Shown here: positions 16,398-24,161 of the stretch, one piece after another | Layout: each line of letters starts with the position of its first letter | Position numbering within the stretch: position 1 is the first letter of the stretch | Source of the DNA: CAZJFH01 sp964545205 | GTDB lineage: Bacteria; Pseudomonadota; Alphaproteobacteria; Rhodospirillales; Magnetospirillaceae | Direction: 5' to 3' | Assembly (NCBI GenBank): GCA_964545205.1 | Contig: CAZJFH010000022.1 | Coordinates: 1-64,000, forward strand | DNA length: 64,000 bases | The notes under the pieces: model-generated | Databases searched by the model: none | What the model was told of the DNA's origin: nothing | Seen by the model: only the letters and a program-made list of their open reading frames with translations | Program-made: the position numbers and the translations under genes

Positions 16398-17755
16398 GCG
16401 AACCAACCACCACCACGCCTTCGGCGGCCCCGGTCGCCATCGTCCGCGCCGGCCGCCAGCGGCACCTCATGACCGAGCCGATCACCTACGAGGAGGAGGC
16501 GCTGCCCGGCTTCGTGCGCGTCGCCCTGCTGTCGGTGGCGGTGCTGCTGGCGCTGTTCGTGACCTGGGCGGCGCTGGTCGAGATCGACGAGGTCGCGCGG
16601 GCGCCCGGTCAGGTGATGCCCAGCGGCGCGGTCAAGATGATCCAGCACCTCGAGGGCGGCGTCGTCGGCGAGATCCTGGCCCGCGACGGCGAGCAGGTGT
16701 TCGCCGGCCAGGTGCTGGTGCGCATGGATCCGGCCCAGGCCCGGGCCGAGCTCAAGCAGATGCGGGCCCGCGAGGCCGGGCTGTTGATCCGGGCCGAGCG
16801 GCTGCGCGCCATCGCCGACGGCCGGGCGCCGGATTTCGGCGCCTGGGAGGCCGAGTATCCGGCGCTGGTCGCCGAAGAGCGGCGGATCTGGAACGGCCGC
16901 ACCGAAACCGCGCGCACCGACCTCACCATCATCGACAGCCAGGTCGAGCAGCGCCGGCGCGAGTTGCGCCAGCTGCGCGATTCCCTGAGCATCGCCGAGC
17001 AGCACCTCGACATCGCGCGGGAGCAGTTGGCGATCCGCGAGAAGGGCGTCAGCGCCGGCGTCGTCTCGCGCCAGGTCTATCTCGAGACCAAGCGCGCGCA
17101 GATCACCGCCGAGGGCGAGATCGCCCGCCTGCGCGAGCAGATCGAGCTGGGCGAGAAGGCGCTCGACGAGACCACCCGCCGCCGCGACAGCCTGGAGCTC
17201 ACCCAGCGCCAGGAGGCGCTCGACGAGTTGGGCGGCGTCACCGCCGAACTGGCGCAGGTCAACGGCGTTCTCGACAAGCTGCGCGACCGGGTCGCGCGGC
17301 TGGAGGTGCGGGCGCCGACCGCCGGGCTGGTGCAGGACCTGCGCGTCCATGCCGCCGGCGAGGTGGTGCCCCCGGGCGGCGTGCTGATGCAGCTCGTGCC
17401 GACCGAGGACCAGCTTCAGGCCGAGCTCGAACTGTCGCCGCGCGACGTCGGCCATGTCGCCCCCGGCCAGAAGGTCAAGATCAAGATCTCGACCTACGAC
17501 TACACCCGTTACGGCTGGATGCAGGGCGAACTGGTGCGGGTGTCGCCGTCGACCTTCCTCGGCGACGACGGCGCTCCCCACTACCGGGCGACGGTGCGGC
17601 TGGGGCGGTCGTGGATGGGCGACGATCCCGCCAGCAATCCGATCCTGCCGGGCATGACCATCGAGGCCGACATCGTCACCGGCGAAAAGTCGCTGCTGGC
17701 CTATCTGATGCGGCCGATCTACGTCGCCCTGCAGAGCTCGTTCCACGAGCGCTGA
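16394..17755 (+). CDS. HlyD-family type I secretion periplasmic adaptor
   Basis: 453 residues from GTG 16394 in a GTGA overlap with the transporter stop. A cytoplasmic tail is followed by one membrane segment (about 38-60), then HLEGGVVGEILARDGEQVFAG (first half of the lipoyl domain), a long coiled coil (about 120-290) and the second lipoyl half with VRAPTAGLVQDLRVH. The C-terminal block STYDYTRYGWMQGELVRVSP is typical of HlyD/LapC/PrtE adaptors (TIGR01843 type). It would link the fused ABC transporter with an outer-membrane channel, most likely the NodT-type protein at 8154-9635. Confidence 0.92.
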   Translation: MSEPTTTTPSAAPVAIVRAGRQRHLMTEPITYEEEALPGFVRVALLSVAVLLALFVTWAALVEIDEVARAPGQVMPSGAVKMIQHLEGGVVGEILARDGEQVFAGQVLVRMDPAQARAELKQMRAREAGLLIRAERLRAIADGRAPDFGAWEAEYPALVAEERRIWNGRTETARTDLTIIDSQVEQRRRELRQLRDSLSIAEQHLDIAREQLAIREKGVSAGVVSRQVYLETKRAQITAEGEIARLREQIELGEKALDETTRRRDSLELTQRQEALDELGGVTAELAQVNGVLDKLRDRVARLEVRAPTAGLVQDLRVHAAGEVVPPGGVLMQLVPTEDQLQAELELSPRDVGHVAPGQKVKIKISTYDYTRYGWMQGELVRVSPSTFLGDDGAPHYRATVRLGRSWMGDDPASNPILPGMTIEADIVTGEKSLLAYLMRPIYVALQSSFHER

Positions 17756-17938
17756 CCGGCGGCCCCTCGGGCCGGGCGCGAGCGCGGGCCATGAAGGCGT
17801 CCTCGCGCTCTCGCGGGTCCGCCGGCTGGATGCGGCTACCTCGGATGCGTGCTTCAAAGCCTTGGTCGCGGGTCGCTATCGTCGCCAGCCCTAAACCAGG
17901 ATGCGCGAGCGCACGAAGTCGATGATACCAGTAGGATC

Positions 17939-19450
17939 ATGAAGGCCCTCGCAGCGATTCTCGACACCGTGCCCGAGCAGCTCGCCGTCCTCGACGCCGG
18001 GCTGCGGCACGTCTACGCCAACGAGGCGCTCGGCCGCGTCTACGGCCGCACGCCGGCGGAGGTCGTGGGCATGACCTGGGCCGAGCTCGGCGTTCCCGCC
18101 GCCAACATCGCCCTGGCCGAGGCCGACTGCCGGGCCGCCCGCGACAGCGGCGTGCCGACGCGCCGCACCCTCGAGTTCGCCGGCCGGGTGTTCGAGTTCA
18201 CCGTCACCGCGGTCGCGCTCGACGACGGCGCGCCGGGCTTCGCCATCGTCAGCTACGACGTCACCGAGCGCCACCGCCTGATCCGCGACCTCGCCGCCAG
18301 CGACGCGCGGCTGCGCGCCGCCCTCGACCTCGGCCCCATCGTCGCCTTCACGATGGACCGCGACCTGCGCATCACCTGGCTTTCGCACAACCAGCTCGGC
18401 CGCCGCGACGACGTCGAGACCATCGGGCGCCGGCGCGACGAGCTGTTCGAGCCGCAGGACGCCGAGCGCCTCGACGCGCTGTCGCGGCAGGTGATCGCCG
18501 AGGGCCGGCAGGTCCGCGCGCAGATTCTGGTCCAGTCGCTTACGCGCGGCGCGCCGCAGTGGCTGGACATCATCCAGAGCCCGCTGATGCGCGACGGCGA
18601 GATCGTCGGCGTCGCCGGCGCGGCGATCGACATCACCCAGGTCAGGCACGATGCCGCCCTGATGACCGAACTGGTCGCCGCCCGCGACGCCGCCGAGGAC
18701 GCCCGCCGCGCCGCCGAAGCGGCCGCGGCCTCGAAGACCGCCTTCTTCGCCGCCGCCAGCCACGACCTGCGCCAGCCGTTCCAGGCCCTGCACCTGTATC
18801 TGGGCGTGCTGAAGGGCATGTCGCTCGAACCCGCCGCCGCCGCGGTCCTCGAGCGCGTCGAGGAGGCCCTGGCGGCCGGCGAGGACGTTCTCAAGGTGCT
18901 GCGCGACATGGCGGTGTTCGAAGCCGGCATCCTGGTGCCCGACCGCAAGGTCTTCGCCGTCGCCGACATCCTGGAGGCGCTGCGCAGCGAGTTCGCCGGC
19001 GCCGTTCCACCCGGGCTCGAGCTGCGTTTCGTCGGCTGCGGGGCGGTGGTCGAGACGGATCGCGTGCTGGTGGTCCGCATCCTGCGCAAGCTGCTGCGCA
19101 ACGCCCTGCGCTTCACGGCCGAGGGCAGGGTGCTGGTCGGTTGCCGCCGCGCCGGCGACCGGCTGCGGATCGAGGTCCACGACACCGGCCCCGGCGTCAG
19201 CCCGGACCAGCAGCGCCTGATCTTCGAGCCGTTCTACCAGGTCGGCAATTCCGAGCGCGACCGTCGCCACGGGCTCGGCATGGGCCTCGCCCTGGCGGCG
19301 GCGATGGCGCGGCTTCTGCGCGCGCCGCTGACCATCCAGTCGGTGCTCGGCCGCGGCGCCTGCTTCTGCCTGTCGGTGCCCCTGGCCGACCGCGGCGACG
19401 ACCCGGCGGCGGCCTGGGACGCCCGAAGCCGGCAGAAGAAAACGGCTTAG
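17939..19450 (+). CDS. PAS-domain sensor histidine kinase
   Basis: 503 residues from ATG 17939 with AGTAGGA just upstream. Two PAS domains (about 1-115 and 118-240) have no membrane segment, so the sensor is cytoplasmic. The HisKA box is AASHDLRQPFQALHLYL with His275, a type common in hybrid kinases that act on orphan regulators. The HATPase domain follows: LRKLLRNALRF (N box), HDTGPGVSPDQQ (G1), GLGMGLALAAAMARLL (G2). There is no receiver domain and no response regulator next to it. It follows the HlyD gene after 183 bp, so co-regulation with the secretion locus is possible but not shown. Confidence 0.9.
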   Translation: MKALAAILDTVPEQLAVLDAGLRHVYANEALGRVYGRTPAEVVGMTWAELGVPAANIALAEADCRAARDSGVPTRRTLEFAGRVFEFTVTAVALDDGAPGFAIVSYDVTERHRLIRDLAASDARLRAALDLGPIVAFTMDRDLRITWLSHNQLGRRDDVETIGRRRDELFEPQDAERLDALSRQVIAEGRQVRAQILVQSLTRGAPQWLDIIQSPLMRDGEIVGVAGAAIDITQVRHDAALMTELVAARDAAEDARRAAEAAAASKTAFFAAASHDLRQPFQALHLYLGVLKGMSLEPAAAAVLERVEEALAAGEDVLKVLRDMAVFEAGILVPDRKVFAVADILEALRSEFAGAVPPGLELRFVGCGAVVETDRVLVVRILRKLLRNALRFTAEGRVLVGCRRAGDRLRIEVHDTGPGVSPDQQRLIFEPFYQVGNSERDRRHGLGMGLALAAAMARLLRAPLTIQSVLGRGACFCLSVPLADRGDDPAAAWDARSRQKKTA

Positions 19451-19473
19451 CCGTCTCCGGCCAGGCCGTTTTC
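19438..19473 (+). terminator. Rho-independent terminator after the histidine kinase
   Basis: GAAAACGGC (19438-19446) pairs with GCCGTTTTC (19465-19473), and part of the interior also pairs. The left arm overlaps the last codons of the kinase gene. The right arm ends in TTTT. The core sequence is closely related to the terminator after tRNA-Ala (21613-21642). Confidence 0.7.
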
Positions 19474-19660
19474 CGTCGCCGCCGCGAAGGCGAAGACCCA
19501 TCTTTCAGAGGCTTCGGGCGTTCTTCCACGCCGCTCCGTCGTGCAGACGGGCTGGGCGCGGAGAGGCGGGTTGTCCTGGGGCAACGACGTTTGTCGCCGG
19601 CAGTGGCAAGACGGTGACCAGCAACGTACGCCCGTCCCGACCAGCTGGAGGACCGACCCC

Positions 19661-19954
19661 GTGTACAGCGACTCCTACTCCATGGCGATTTCGGACGACC
19701 TCCTGAACCTCGCCGCCGAGAACACGAAGATCCTGGTCAGCGGCGGCGGAATCAGCACCGAGACGGCGGCGTCCCGGGTGGTGGATTCGCTTTTCTGCCC
19801 CTGCATCCGACAGGGTGTCGGTTGCGGCTGCGCGAATGTGCTCGTTTCCGCGGTTCTGCAGGAGGTGCTCACCCGAAGCAAGGCCGAGGCAGGCCCGTCG
19901 CGTCGGGACGCCCGGTTCCGCGGCACCGGCCTTGCCCGGGTGGCACACGACTAG
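19661..19954 (+). CDS. Small Cys-rich protein, unknown function
   Basis: 97 residues from GTG 19661, with GGAGGA 8-13 bp upstream; ATG 19682 is an alternative. The middle has a dense cysteine cluster, FCPCIRQGVGCGCANV, with CxC pairs that could bind metal or an iron-sulfur centre. The N-terminal part looks helical (AISDDLLNLAAENTKIL) and the C-terminus is basic. No family is recognised. It sits 23 bp ahead of the cupin gene and may share a transcript with it. The ribosome-binding site and the tight spacing support it being real. Confidence 0.55.
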   Translation: MYSDSYSMAISDDLLNLAAENTKILVSGGGISTETAASRVVDSLFCPCIRQGVGCGCANVLVSAVLQEVLTRSKAEAGPSRRDARFRGTGLARVAHD

Positions 19955-19977
19955 GCGTATTGCGACGGAGAGTTGGA

Positions 19978-20307
19978 ATGGCATTGGAACATGCGGCGCC
20001 AGGACAGGCCGTCGACCTGTCCGCATTCGGCGAAAAGATCAAGGATGCTCGAACGACGGCGATCGTGAAGTCGGAGTCGTTCGAGGCGATCCGGCTCGTC
20101 GTGCATGCTGGAACGGAGATACCGCCGCACAGCGTCTCCGGAAGGATGACGCTGCACTGCCTGGAAGGGAAGGTCGTGCTGGGATTGCCCGACGACGAGG
20201 TCGAGCTCGATGCGGGCGCGTGGCTGTATCTCGACCGGGGAGAGGTGCACTCCGTCAAGGGCATCCTCGATTCTTCCCTGCTGCTGACGATCATGTTCGA
20301 GGGCTGA
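19978..20307 (+). CDS. Small cupin-domain protein
   Basis: 109 residues from ATG 19978 with GGAGAG upstream. The single conserved beta-barrel pattern is IPPHSVSGRMTLHCLEGKVVL followed by LDAGAWLYLDRGEVHSVKG. This gives possible metal-binding His residues from both cupin motifs (PPH, TLH, EVH), although motif 1 is less complete than in metalloenzymes. Single-domain cupins of this length often bind small ligands or help in stress responses; the ligand is not predictable. The 3' end overlaps the convergent EAL gene by 17 bp. Confidence 0.75.
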   Translation: MALEHAAPGQAVDLSAFGEKIKDARTTAIVKSESFEAIRLVVHAGTEIPPHSVSGRMTLHCLEGKVVLGLPDDEVELDAGAWLYLDRGEVHSVKGILDSSLLLTIMFEG

Positions 20308-21100
20308 CGGCCCGGCAGTGCTCGCGGAATTGCTCGGCGACGATCCCGGCCACGGCATCGGCCTCGATCGGCCGCGAGATGCCGTAGCCCTGGACGACAT
20401 CGCACTCCAGGACTTCCAGCACCTCCATCTGGTCCACGCCCTCGACCCCTTCGGCGACCACCTGCATGCCGAAGCTGTGGGCCAGGCGAATGATGCTGCC
20501 GACGAGCATGCATTCGTCCAGCGATGCCGGCAGTCCGTCGATGAAGCTCTTGTCGATCTTCAGCGTATGGGCCCGCAGCCGCTTCAGATAGGCGAGCGAC
20601 GAGTAGCCGGTGCCGAAGTCGTCGATGGCGACGCCCACCCCCAGCTCGGCGATCTCGTCCAGTCTCTCTCGCGACCCGCCCTCCATCAGCACGGACTCGG
20701 TGACCTCGAGCTCCAGCGCCTCGGGCGGCAATTCGTTCTCGGTGAGCGCCTGCTCGACATGGCCCCGGAAGCTTTCGCCCAACTGCAGCGACGAGACGTT
20801 GACCGCCACCGGCAGCGTCAGCCCGTCCTCCCGCCACCGCGCGGCCTGGCGGCACGCCTCCGACAGGACGAGGCGCCCCAGCGGGCCGATCAAGCCGCTC
20901 GCCTCCGCCGCCGGAATGAAGGTGGCCGGCGAAACAGGGCCGCGGGCCGGATGCGTCCACCGGGCCAGGGCCTCAACGCCCGTGATGCGCCGGCGGAACA
21001 GGTCGTATTTCGGCTGGTAGACGAGATGCAGGCCGCCATCCGCCTCGAGGGCCGCCCGGAGGTCCCCGGCAACGCCGTCCGCCACCGAAAGGACGCTCAC
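20291..21100 (-). CDS. EAL-domain cyclic-di-GMP phosphodiesterase
   Basis: 269 residues, an EAL domain with no attached sensor. The start GTG at 21100 overlaps the hemerythrin stop (GTGA). Catalytic motifs are complete: GVEALARW (EALxR), VNVSS (Asn), LEVTES (Glu), IDDFGTGYSSLAYL (DDFGTGYS), KIDKSF (Lys), VAEGVE (Glu) and QGY. It should hydrolyse c-di-GMP to pGpG in the cytoplasm. Its coupling with a hemerythrin-like gene suggests that oxygen, nitric oxide or iron status controls the enzyme through the partner; that link is inference. Likely targets in this genome are motility and exopolysaccharide. Confidence 0.92.
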   Translation of the reverse strand: MSVLSVADGVAGDLRAALEADGGLHLVYQPKYDLFRRRITGVEALARWTHPARGPVSPATFIPAAEASGLIGPLGRLVLSEACRQAARWREDGLTLPVAVNVSSLQLGESFRGHVEQALTENELPPEALELEVTESVLMEGGSRERLDEIAELGVGVAIDDFGTGYSSLAYLKRLRAHTLKIDKSFIDGLPASLDECMLVGSIIRLAHSFGMQVVAEGVEGVDQMEVLEVLECDVVQGYGISRPIEADAVAGIVAEQFREHCRAVSPRT

Positions 21101-21525
21101 GGGGCGACTCCGTCGTACATCGCGTAGAGTTCGGCGTCCTCCCGGGCGATCCTGGTCTTGAGGGCGTCCAGCACCGCCCGGGTCTCCGCCACGAACCGCT
21201 TCGGATCGGCCGCGATCGCCGTCGGTCCGCGCCACTGCCGCCTGTATCCGTCGAAGTCCGCCTTGAGCCCGCCCATTTCCTCCTGGAACCGGCGCGCCGC
21301 CCGCCGGAGTTCCGGGGCGGCCGAGCCGAGCAGCTTCGGATAGAGAGCCGTGTCCTCGAGGGCGAGATGCATGCCGAACTTGCCGAACAGTTCCCGGACG
21401 ACGGCGGCGACCGGCGCGGCGTCCGCCGCGATCGTCCCGACGTCCAGCTTGGCCTCGATCCGGCGCACCAGGGTCCGGAGCTGGTCGTGGTGGTCTCTGT
21501 AATGGCTGGTTCTCATGTCGCGCAT
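21097..21525 (-). CDS. Hemerythrin-like (HHE) domain protein
   Basis: 142 residues from ATG 21525 (ATG 21516 is also in frame). The helical repeats carry SHYRDHHDQL, HLALEDTALYPKL and REDAELYAMYD, matching the HHE iron-binding pattern, though the last repeat has Glu/Asp rather than a clear His pair. Such proteins bind a di-iron centre and sense or carry O2 or NO. It overlaps the downstream EAL gene by 4 bp, so the two are almost certainly co-translated. It lies downstream of tRNA-Ala on the same strand, separated by the tRNA terminator. Confidence 0.85.
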   Translation of the reverse strand: MRDMRTSHYRDHHDQLRTLVRRIEAKLDVGTIAADAAPVAAVVRELFGKFGMHLALEDTALYPKLLGSAAPELRRAARRFQEEMGGLKADFDGYRRQWRGPTAIAADPKRFVAETRAVLDALKTRIAREDAELYAMYDGVAP

Positions 21526-21612
21526 GTGCGGCTCCGCCCAATCCTTCGACCTTACCCCACTGGAGGGATCGGATATTTGCTGGCGCGCAAACAGCCGCCA
21601 CCCGCAAGCGAA

Positions 21613-21642
21613 AAGGGCTTGGCCATCTCTGGCCAAGCCCTT
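21613..21642 (-). terminator. Terminator of tRNA-Ala
   Basis: A perfect 13-bp stem (AAGGGCTTGGCCA with TGGCCAAGCCCTT) and the loop TCTC. Read leftward it is followed by TTTT, so it terminates the tRNA transcript 8 bp after the CCA end. The core resembles the hairpin at 19438-19473. Confidence 0.88.
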
Positions 21643-21650
21643 GGAATCGT

Positions 21651-21726
21651 TGGTGGAGCTGAGGGGAATCGAACCCCTGACCTCTGCAGTGCGATTGCAG
21701 CGCTCTCCCATCTGAGCTACAGCCCC
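21651..21726 (-). tRNA. tRNA-Ala (anticodon CGC)
   Basis: 76 nt including an encoded CCA end. The acceptor stem GGGGCTG pairs with CAGCTCC and contains the G3-U70 wobble that identifies alanine tRNAs. The anticodon stem CTGCA/TGCAG encloses the loop ATCGCAC, giving anticodon CGC, which reads GCG. The T-arm has GGTTCGATTCC. It is flanked downstream by its own hairpin terminator. Confidence 0.97.
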
Positions 21727-21890
21727 CCGGGAAGAGGCGCGATACTTGGCATACCGCGCATCGGCTGTCAAGCGGCTGCGAAGAGGTGGCGACGCGGCGG
21801 CGATTCCGCCAGCCGTCGCGCCATCTTGCGCCGGCCCGCCCATGCCGTTAGTTTACGGGCACCTCCATCACACACGAGGCGCAGAGCCGA

Positions 21891-22187
21891 ATGGACGTCA
21901 TCCTCGTTCCCCTGCTGCAGGTGGTCATGATCGCGCTGGACCTCTTCGTCTGGGCGCTGATCATCTCGGCGGTGCTCAGCTGGCTCGTCGCCTTCAACGT
22001 CATCAACACCCACAACCGCTTCGTCTACACGGTGATGGACGTGTTGTGGCGCGTCACCGAGCCGGCGCTGCGGCCGATCCGCCGCTTCATGCCCAACACC
22101 GGCGGCATGGACTTCTCGCCGCTGGTGCTGATCCTGCTGATCATCTTCCTGCAGAACGTCCTGCAGCGCCTTGCCTGGCAGATCTGA
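21891..22187 (+). CDS. YggT family membrane protein
   Basis: 98 residues with two membrane regions: about 5-35 (MIALDLFVWALIISAVLSWL) and about 72-95. The middle contains the family motif EPALRPIRRFMPNTGGMDFSP. YggT proteins are small integral membrane proteins of unclear function, implicated in osmotic tolerance and, in Gram-positive relatives, cell division (YlmG). The next gene, DUF167, is the usual YggT neighbour in proteobacteria. The start codon follows GAGGCGCAGAGCCGA. It is the first gene of the run up to nnrU. Confidence 0.9.
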   Translation: MDVILVPLLQVVMIALDLFVWALIISAVLSWLVAFNVINTHNRFVYTVMDVLWRVTEPALRPIRRFMPNTGGMDFSPLVLILLIIFLQNVLQRLAWQI

Positions 22188-22509
22188 CGCCGCCTCGCCC
22201 TTCGCCGCCGGCGCCGACGGCCTGCGCGTCGCCGTGCGGCTGACGCCCAAGGCGGCGCGCGAGCGCGTCGACGGGCTCGCCGCCGAGGCCGACGGCGGCG
22301 TCGTGCTGAAGGTGGCGGTCACCGCGGTGCCCGAGAACGGCAAGGCCAACGCCGCGTTGATCAAGCTGCTGGCCAAGCGCTGGAAGCTGCCCAGGACCGC
22401 GGTGCGGGTGGTGGCCGGCGCCACCGAGCGCCGCAAGACCCTGTTGATTTCCGGCGACGCCGACGAGCTGCGGCGCCGCCTCGAACATTGGCTCGAGGAG
22501 CTGCCATGA
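22171..22509 (+). CDS. DUF167 (YggU) family protein
   Basis: 112 residues from TTG 22171, overlapping the yggT end by 17 bp. The DUF167 core is complete: VRLTPKAARERVDGL, VPENGKANAALIKLLAKRW and VVAGATERRKTLLISG. The fold is a small alpha/beta domain of unknown biochemical role. The first 15 or so residues are not part of the family core, so the true start may differ, but no better ATG or GTG exists before the domain. The ATG of folD overlaps its stop (ATGA). Confidence 0.87.
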   Translation: MPGRSDAASPFAAGADGLRVAVRLTPKAARERVDGLAAEADGGVVLKVAVTAVPENGKANAALIKLLAKRWKLPRTAVRVVAGATERRKTLLISGDADELRRRLEHWLEELP

Positions 22510-23402
22510 GCGCCAAGATCATCGACGGCAACGCCTTTTCCGCCGCCCTGCGCGACCGTCTGCACGAGGCCGTGCGCGAGGTCCGCCGCGCGCACAACCT
22601 GACGCCCGGCCTCGCCGTCGTGCTGGTCGGCGCCGATCCGGCCAGCCAGGTCTACGTGCGCAACAAGAACAAGCGCGCCGTCGAGATCGGCATGAAGTCG
22701 TTCGAGCACCTGCTGCCCGAGGACACCGGCGAGGCCGAGCTGCTGACCCTGATCGACGCGCTCAACGACGACCCCCAGGTCCACGGCATCCTGGTGCAGC
22801 TGCCGCTGCCGCGCCACATCGACGCCCAGAAGGTGATCGAGCGCATCGACCCGCACAAGGACGTCGACGGCTTCCACCCCTGGAACGCCGGCATGCTGGC
22901 GACCGGCGGCGAGGGCATGGTGCCGTGCACGCCGCTCGGCTGCCTGATGCTGCTCAAGGACGCGCTCGGCGACCTCGCCGGCCTCGACGCCGTCGTCGTC
23001 GGCCGCTCCAACATCGTCGGCAAGCCGATGGCGCAGTTGCTGATCCGCGAGAGCTGCACCGTCACCGTGGCGCATTCGCGCACCCGCGACCTGCCGGCGG
23101 TGGTGCGCCGCGCCGACATCGTCGTCGCCGCCGTCGGCCGGCCCGAGATGGTGCGCGGCGACTGGATCAAGCCCGGCGCGGCGGTGATCGACGTCGGCAT
23201 CAACCGCGTCACCCTGCCCGACGGCGCCTCGAAGCTGAAGGGCGACGTCGCCTTCGACGAGGCGGCCGCCGTCGCCGGCGCCATCACGCCGGTGCCGGGC
23301 GGCGTCGGGCCGATGACCATCGCCGTGCTGCTGCGCAACACCCTGGTCGCCGCCTGCCGCCAGAACCGCGTCCAGCCGCCGGCGGTCGACGACTGGGCAT
23401 GA
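22506..23402 (+). CDS. folD: Methylenetetrahydrofolate dehydrogenase/cyclohydrolase FolD
   Basis: 298 residues, normal for FolD. The active-site region YVRNKNKRAVEIGM holds the catalytic Tyr and Lys. VQLPLPRHID, DVDGFHPWNAG, VVGRSNIVGKPMAQLL (NADP site) and TPVPGGVGPMTIAVLL are all conserved. The enzyme interconverts 5,10-methylene-, 5,10-methenyl- and 10-formyl-tetrahydrofolate in the cytoplasm. The start at 22506 overlaps the DUF167 stop. Its own stop overlaps the start of the NnrU-like gene, so four genes in a row are coupled. Confidence 0.96.
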   Translation: MSAKIIDGNAFSAALRDRLHEAVREVRRAHNLTPGLAVVLVGADPASQVYVRNKNKRAVEIGMKSFEHLLPEDTGEAELLTLIDALNDDPQVHGILVQLPLPRHIDAQKVIERIDPHKDVDGFHPWNAGMLATGGEGMVPCTPLGCLMLLKDALGDLAGLDAVVVGRSNIVGKPMAQLLIRESCTVTVAHSRTRDLPAVVRRADIVVAAVGRPEMVRGDWIKPGAAVIDVGINRVTLPDGASKLKGDVAFDEAAAVAGAITPVPGGVGPMTIAVLLRNTLVAACRQNRVQPPAVDDWA

Positions 23403-24073
23403 CCGCCGGCCTCTGGAACCTTCTGGCGGCGATGGCCGCCTTCCTGGCCACCCACGCCATCCCGGCGCGGCCCGGCCTGCGCGACCGCGGCATCAAGGCG
23501 TTCGGCACCGTCGGCTACCACCTCGCCTATTCGCTGCTGTCGATCGCGGTGGTGGTGTGGCTGGCCTGGGCCTATGCCGAGGCGCGCTACGACAACGTCG
23601 CGCTGTGGGACCAGGCGCCGTGGATGCGCTGGGTGCCGCTGGTGGCGATGCTGCCGGCGTCGCTGCTGCTGGTCGCCGGGCTGACGACGCCGAACCCGTT
23701 CTCGCTGGGCCCCGGCGGCAAGGGCTTCAACGTCGGCGCGCCGGGCGTGCTGCGCCTGACCCGCCACCCGCTGCTGTGGGCGCTGGTGCTGTGGGCGGGC
23801 GCCCATCTCGTTCCCAACGGCGACGTCGCCTCGCTGATCCTGTTCGTGCCGCTGCTGCTGCTGGCGGCGGCCGGGCCGGCGCTGATGGAGCGCAAGCGCC
23901 GCCGCGACCTGGGCGCCGAGCGCTTCGCCGAGCTCGCCCGCCACACCGGCCGCCCGAGCTGGTGGGCGATTCCCGAGATCGGCGCCTGGCGCCTGCTCGG
24001 CGGGATTCTCCTTTATGCCGCGCTCCTGCACCTGCACGCCCCGGTGATCGGCGTCTCGCCGATGCCGGTGTAA
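23399..24073 (+). CDS. NnrU family membrane protein
   Basis: 224 residues with about six membrane segments and the NnrU pattern: FLATHAIPARPGLR near the start, a YHLAYSLLSIAVVVWLAWAY helix, and LRLTRHPLLWALVLWAGAHLVPNGD. The RHP motif recalls isoprenylcysteine carboxyl methyltransferase-like membrane enzymes. NnrU was named from denitrification regulons in Rhodobacter, but its activity is unknown and homologs occur without denitrification genes; none are seen here. The ATG overlaps the folD stop. Confidence 0.88.
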   Translation: MTAGLWNLLAAMAAFLATHAIPARPGLRDRGIKAFGTVGYHLAYSLLSIAVVVWLAWAYAEARYDNVALWDQAPWMRWVPLVAMLPASLLLVAGLTTPNPFSLGPGGKGFNVGAPGVLRLTRHPLLWALVLWAGAHLVPNGDVASLILFVPLLLLAAAGPALMERKRRRDLGAERFAELARHTGRPSWWAIPEIGAWRLLGGILLYAALLHLHAPVIGVSPMPV

Positions 24074-24161
24074 TCCGATCGACGGATTGCGCGCCGCCGA
24101 TCGCGCCCTTAGGCTGTGGTTCAACAACAGCGACGACAGATCGCATTGTGGGAGGAGACGG

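Noticed and set aside
12306..16406. 1366-codon open frame antisense to the fused ABC gene
   Set aside because: High-GC shadow: the sense strand encodes clear ABC motifs, and the antisense product is low-complexity His/Arg/Gln-rich.
21651..21726. tRNA-Ala as an integration site
   Set aside because: No repeat of the tRNA 3' end and no integrase gene were seen nearby.
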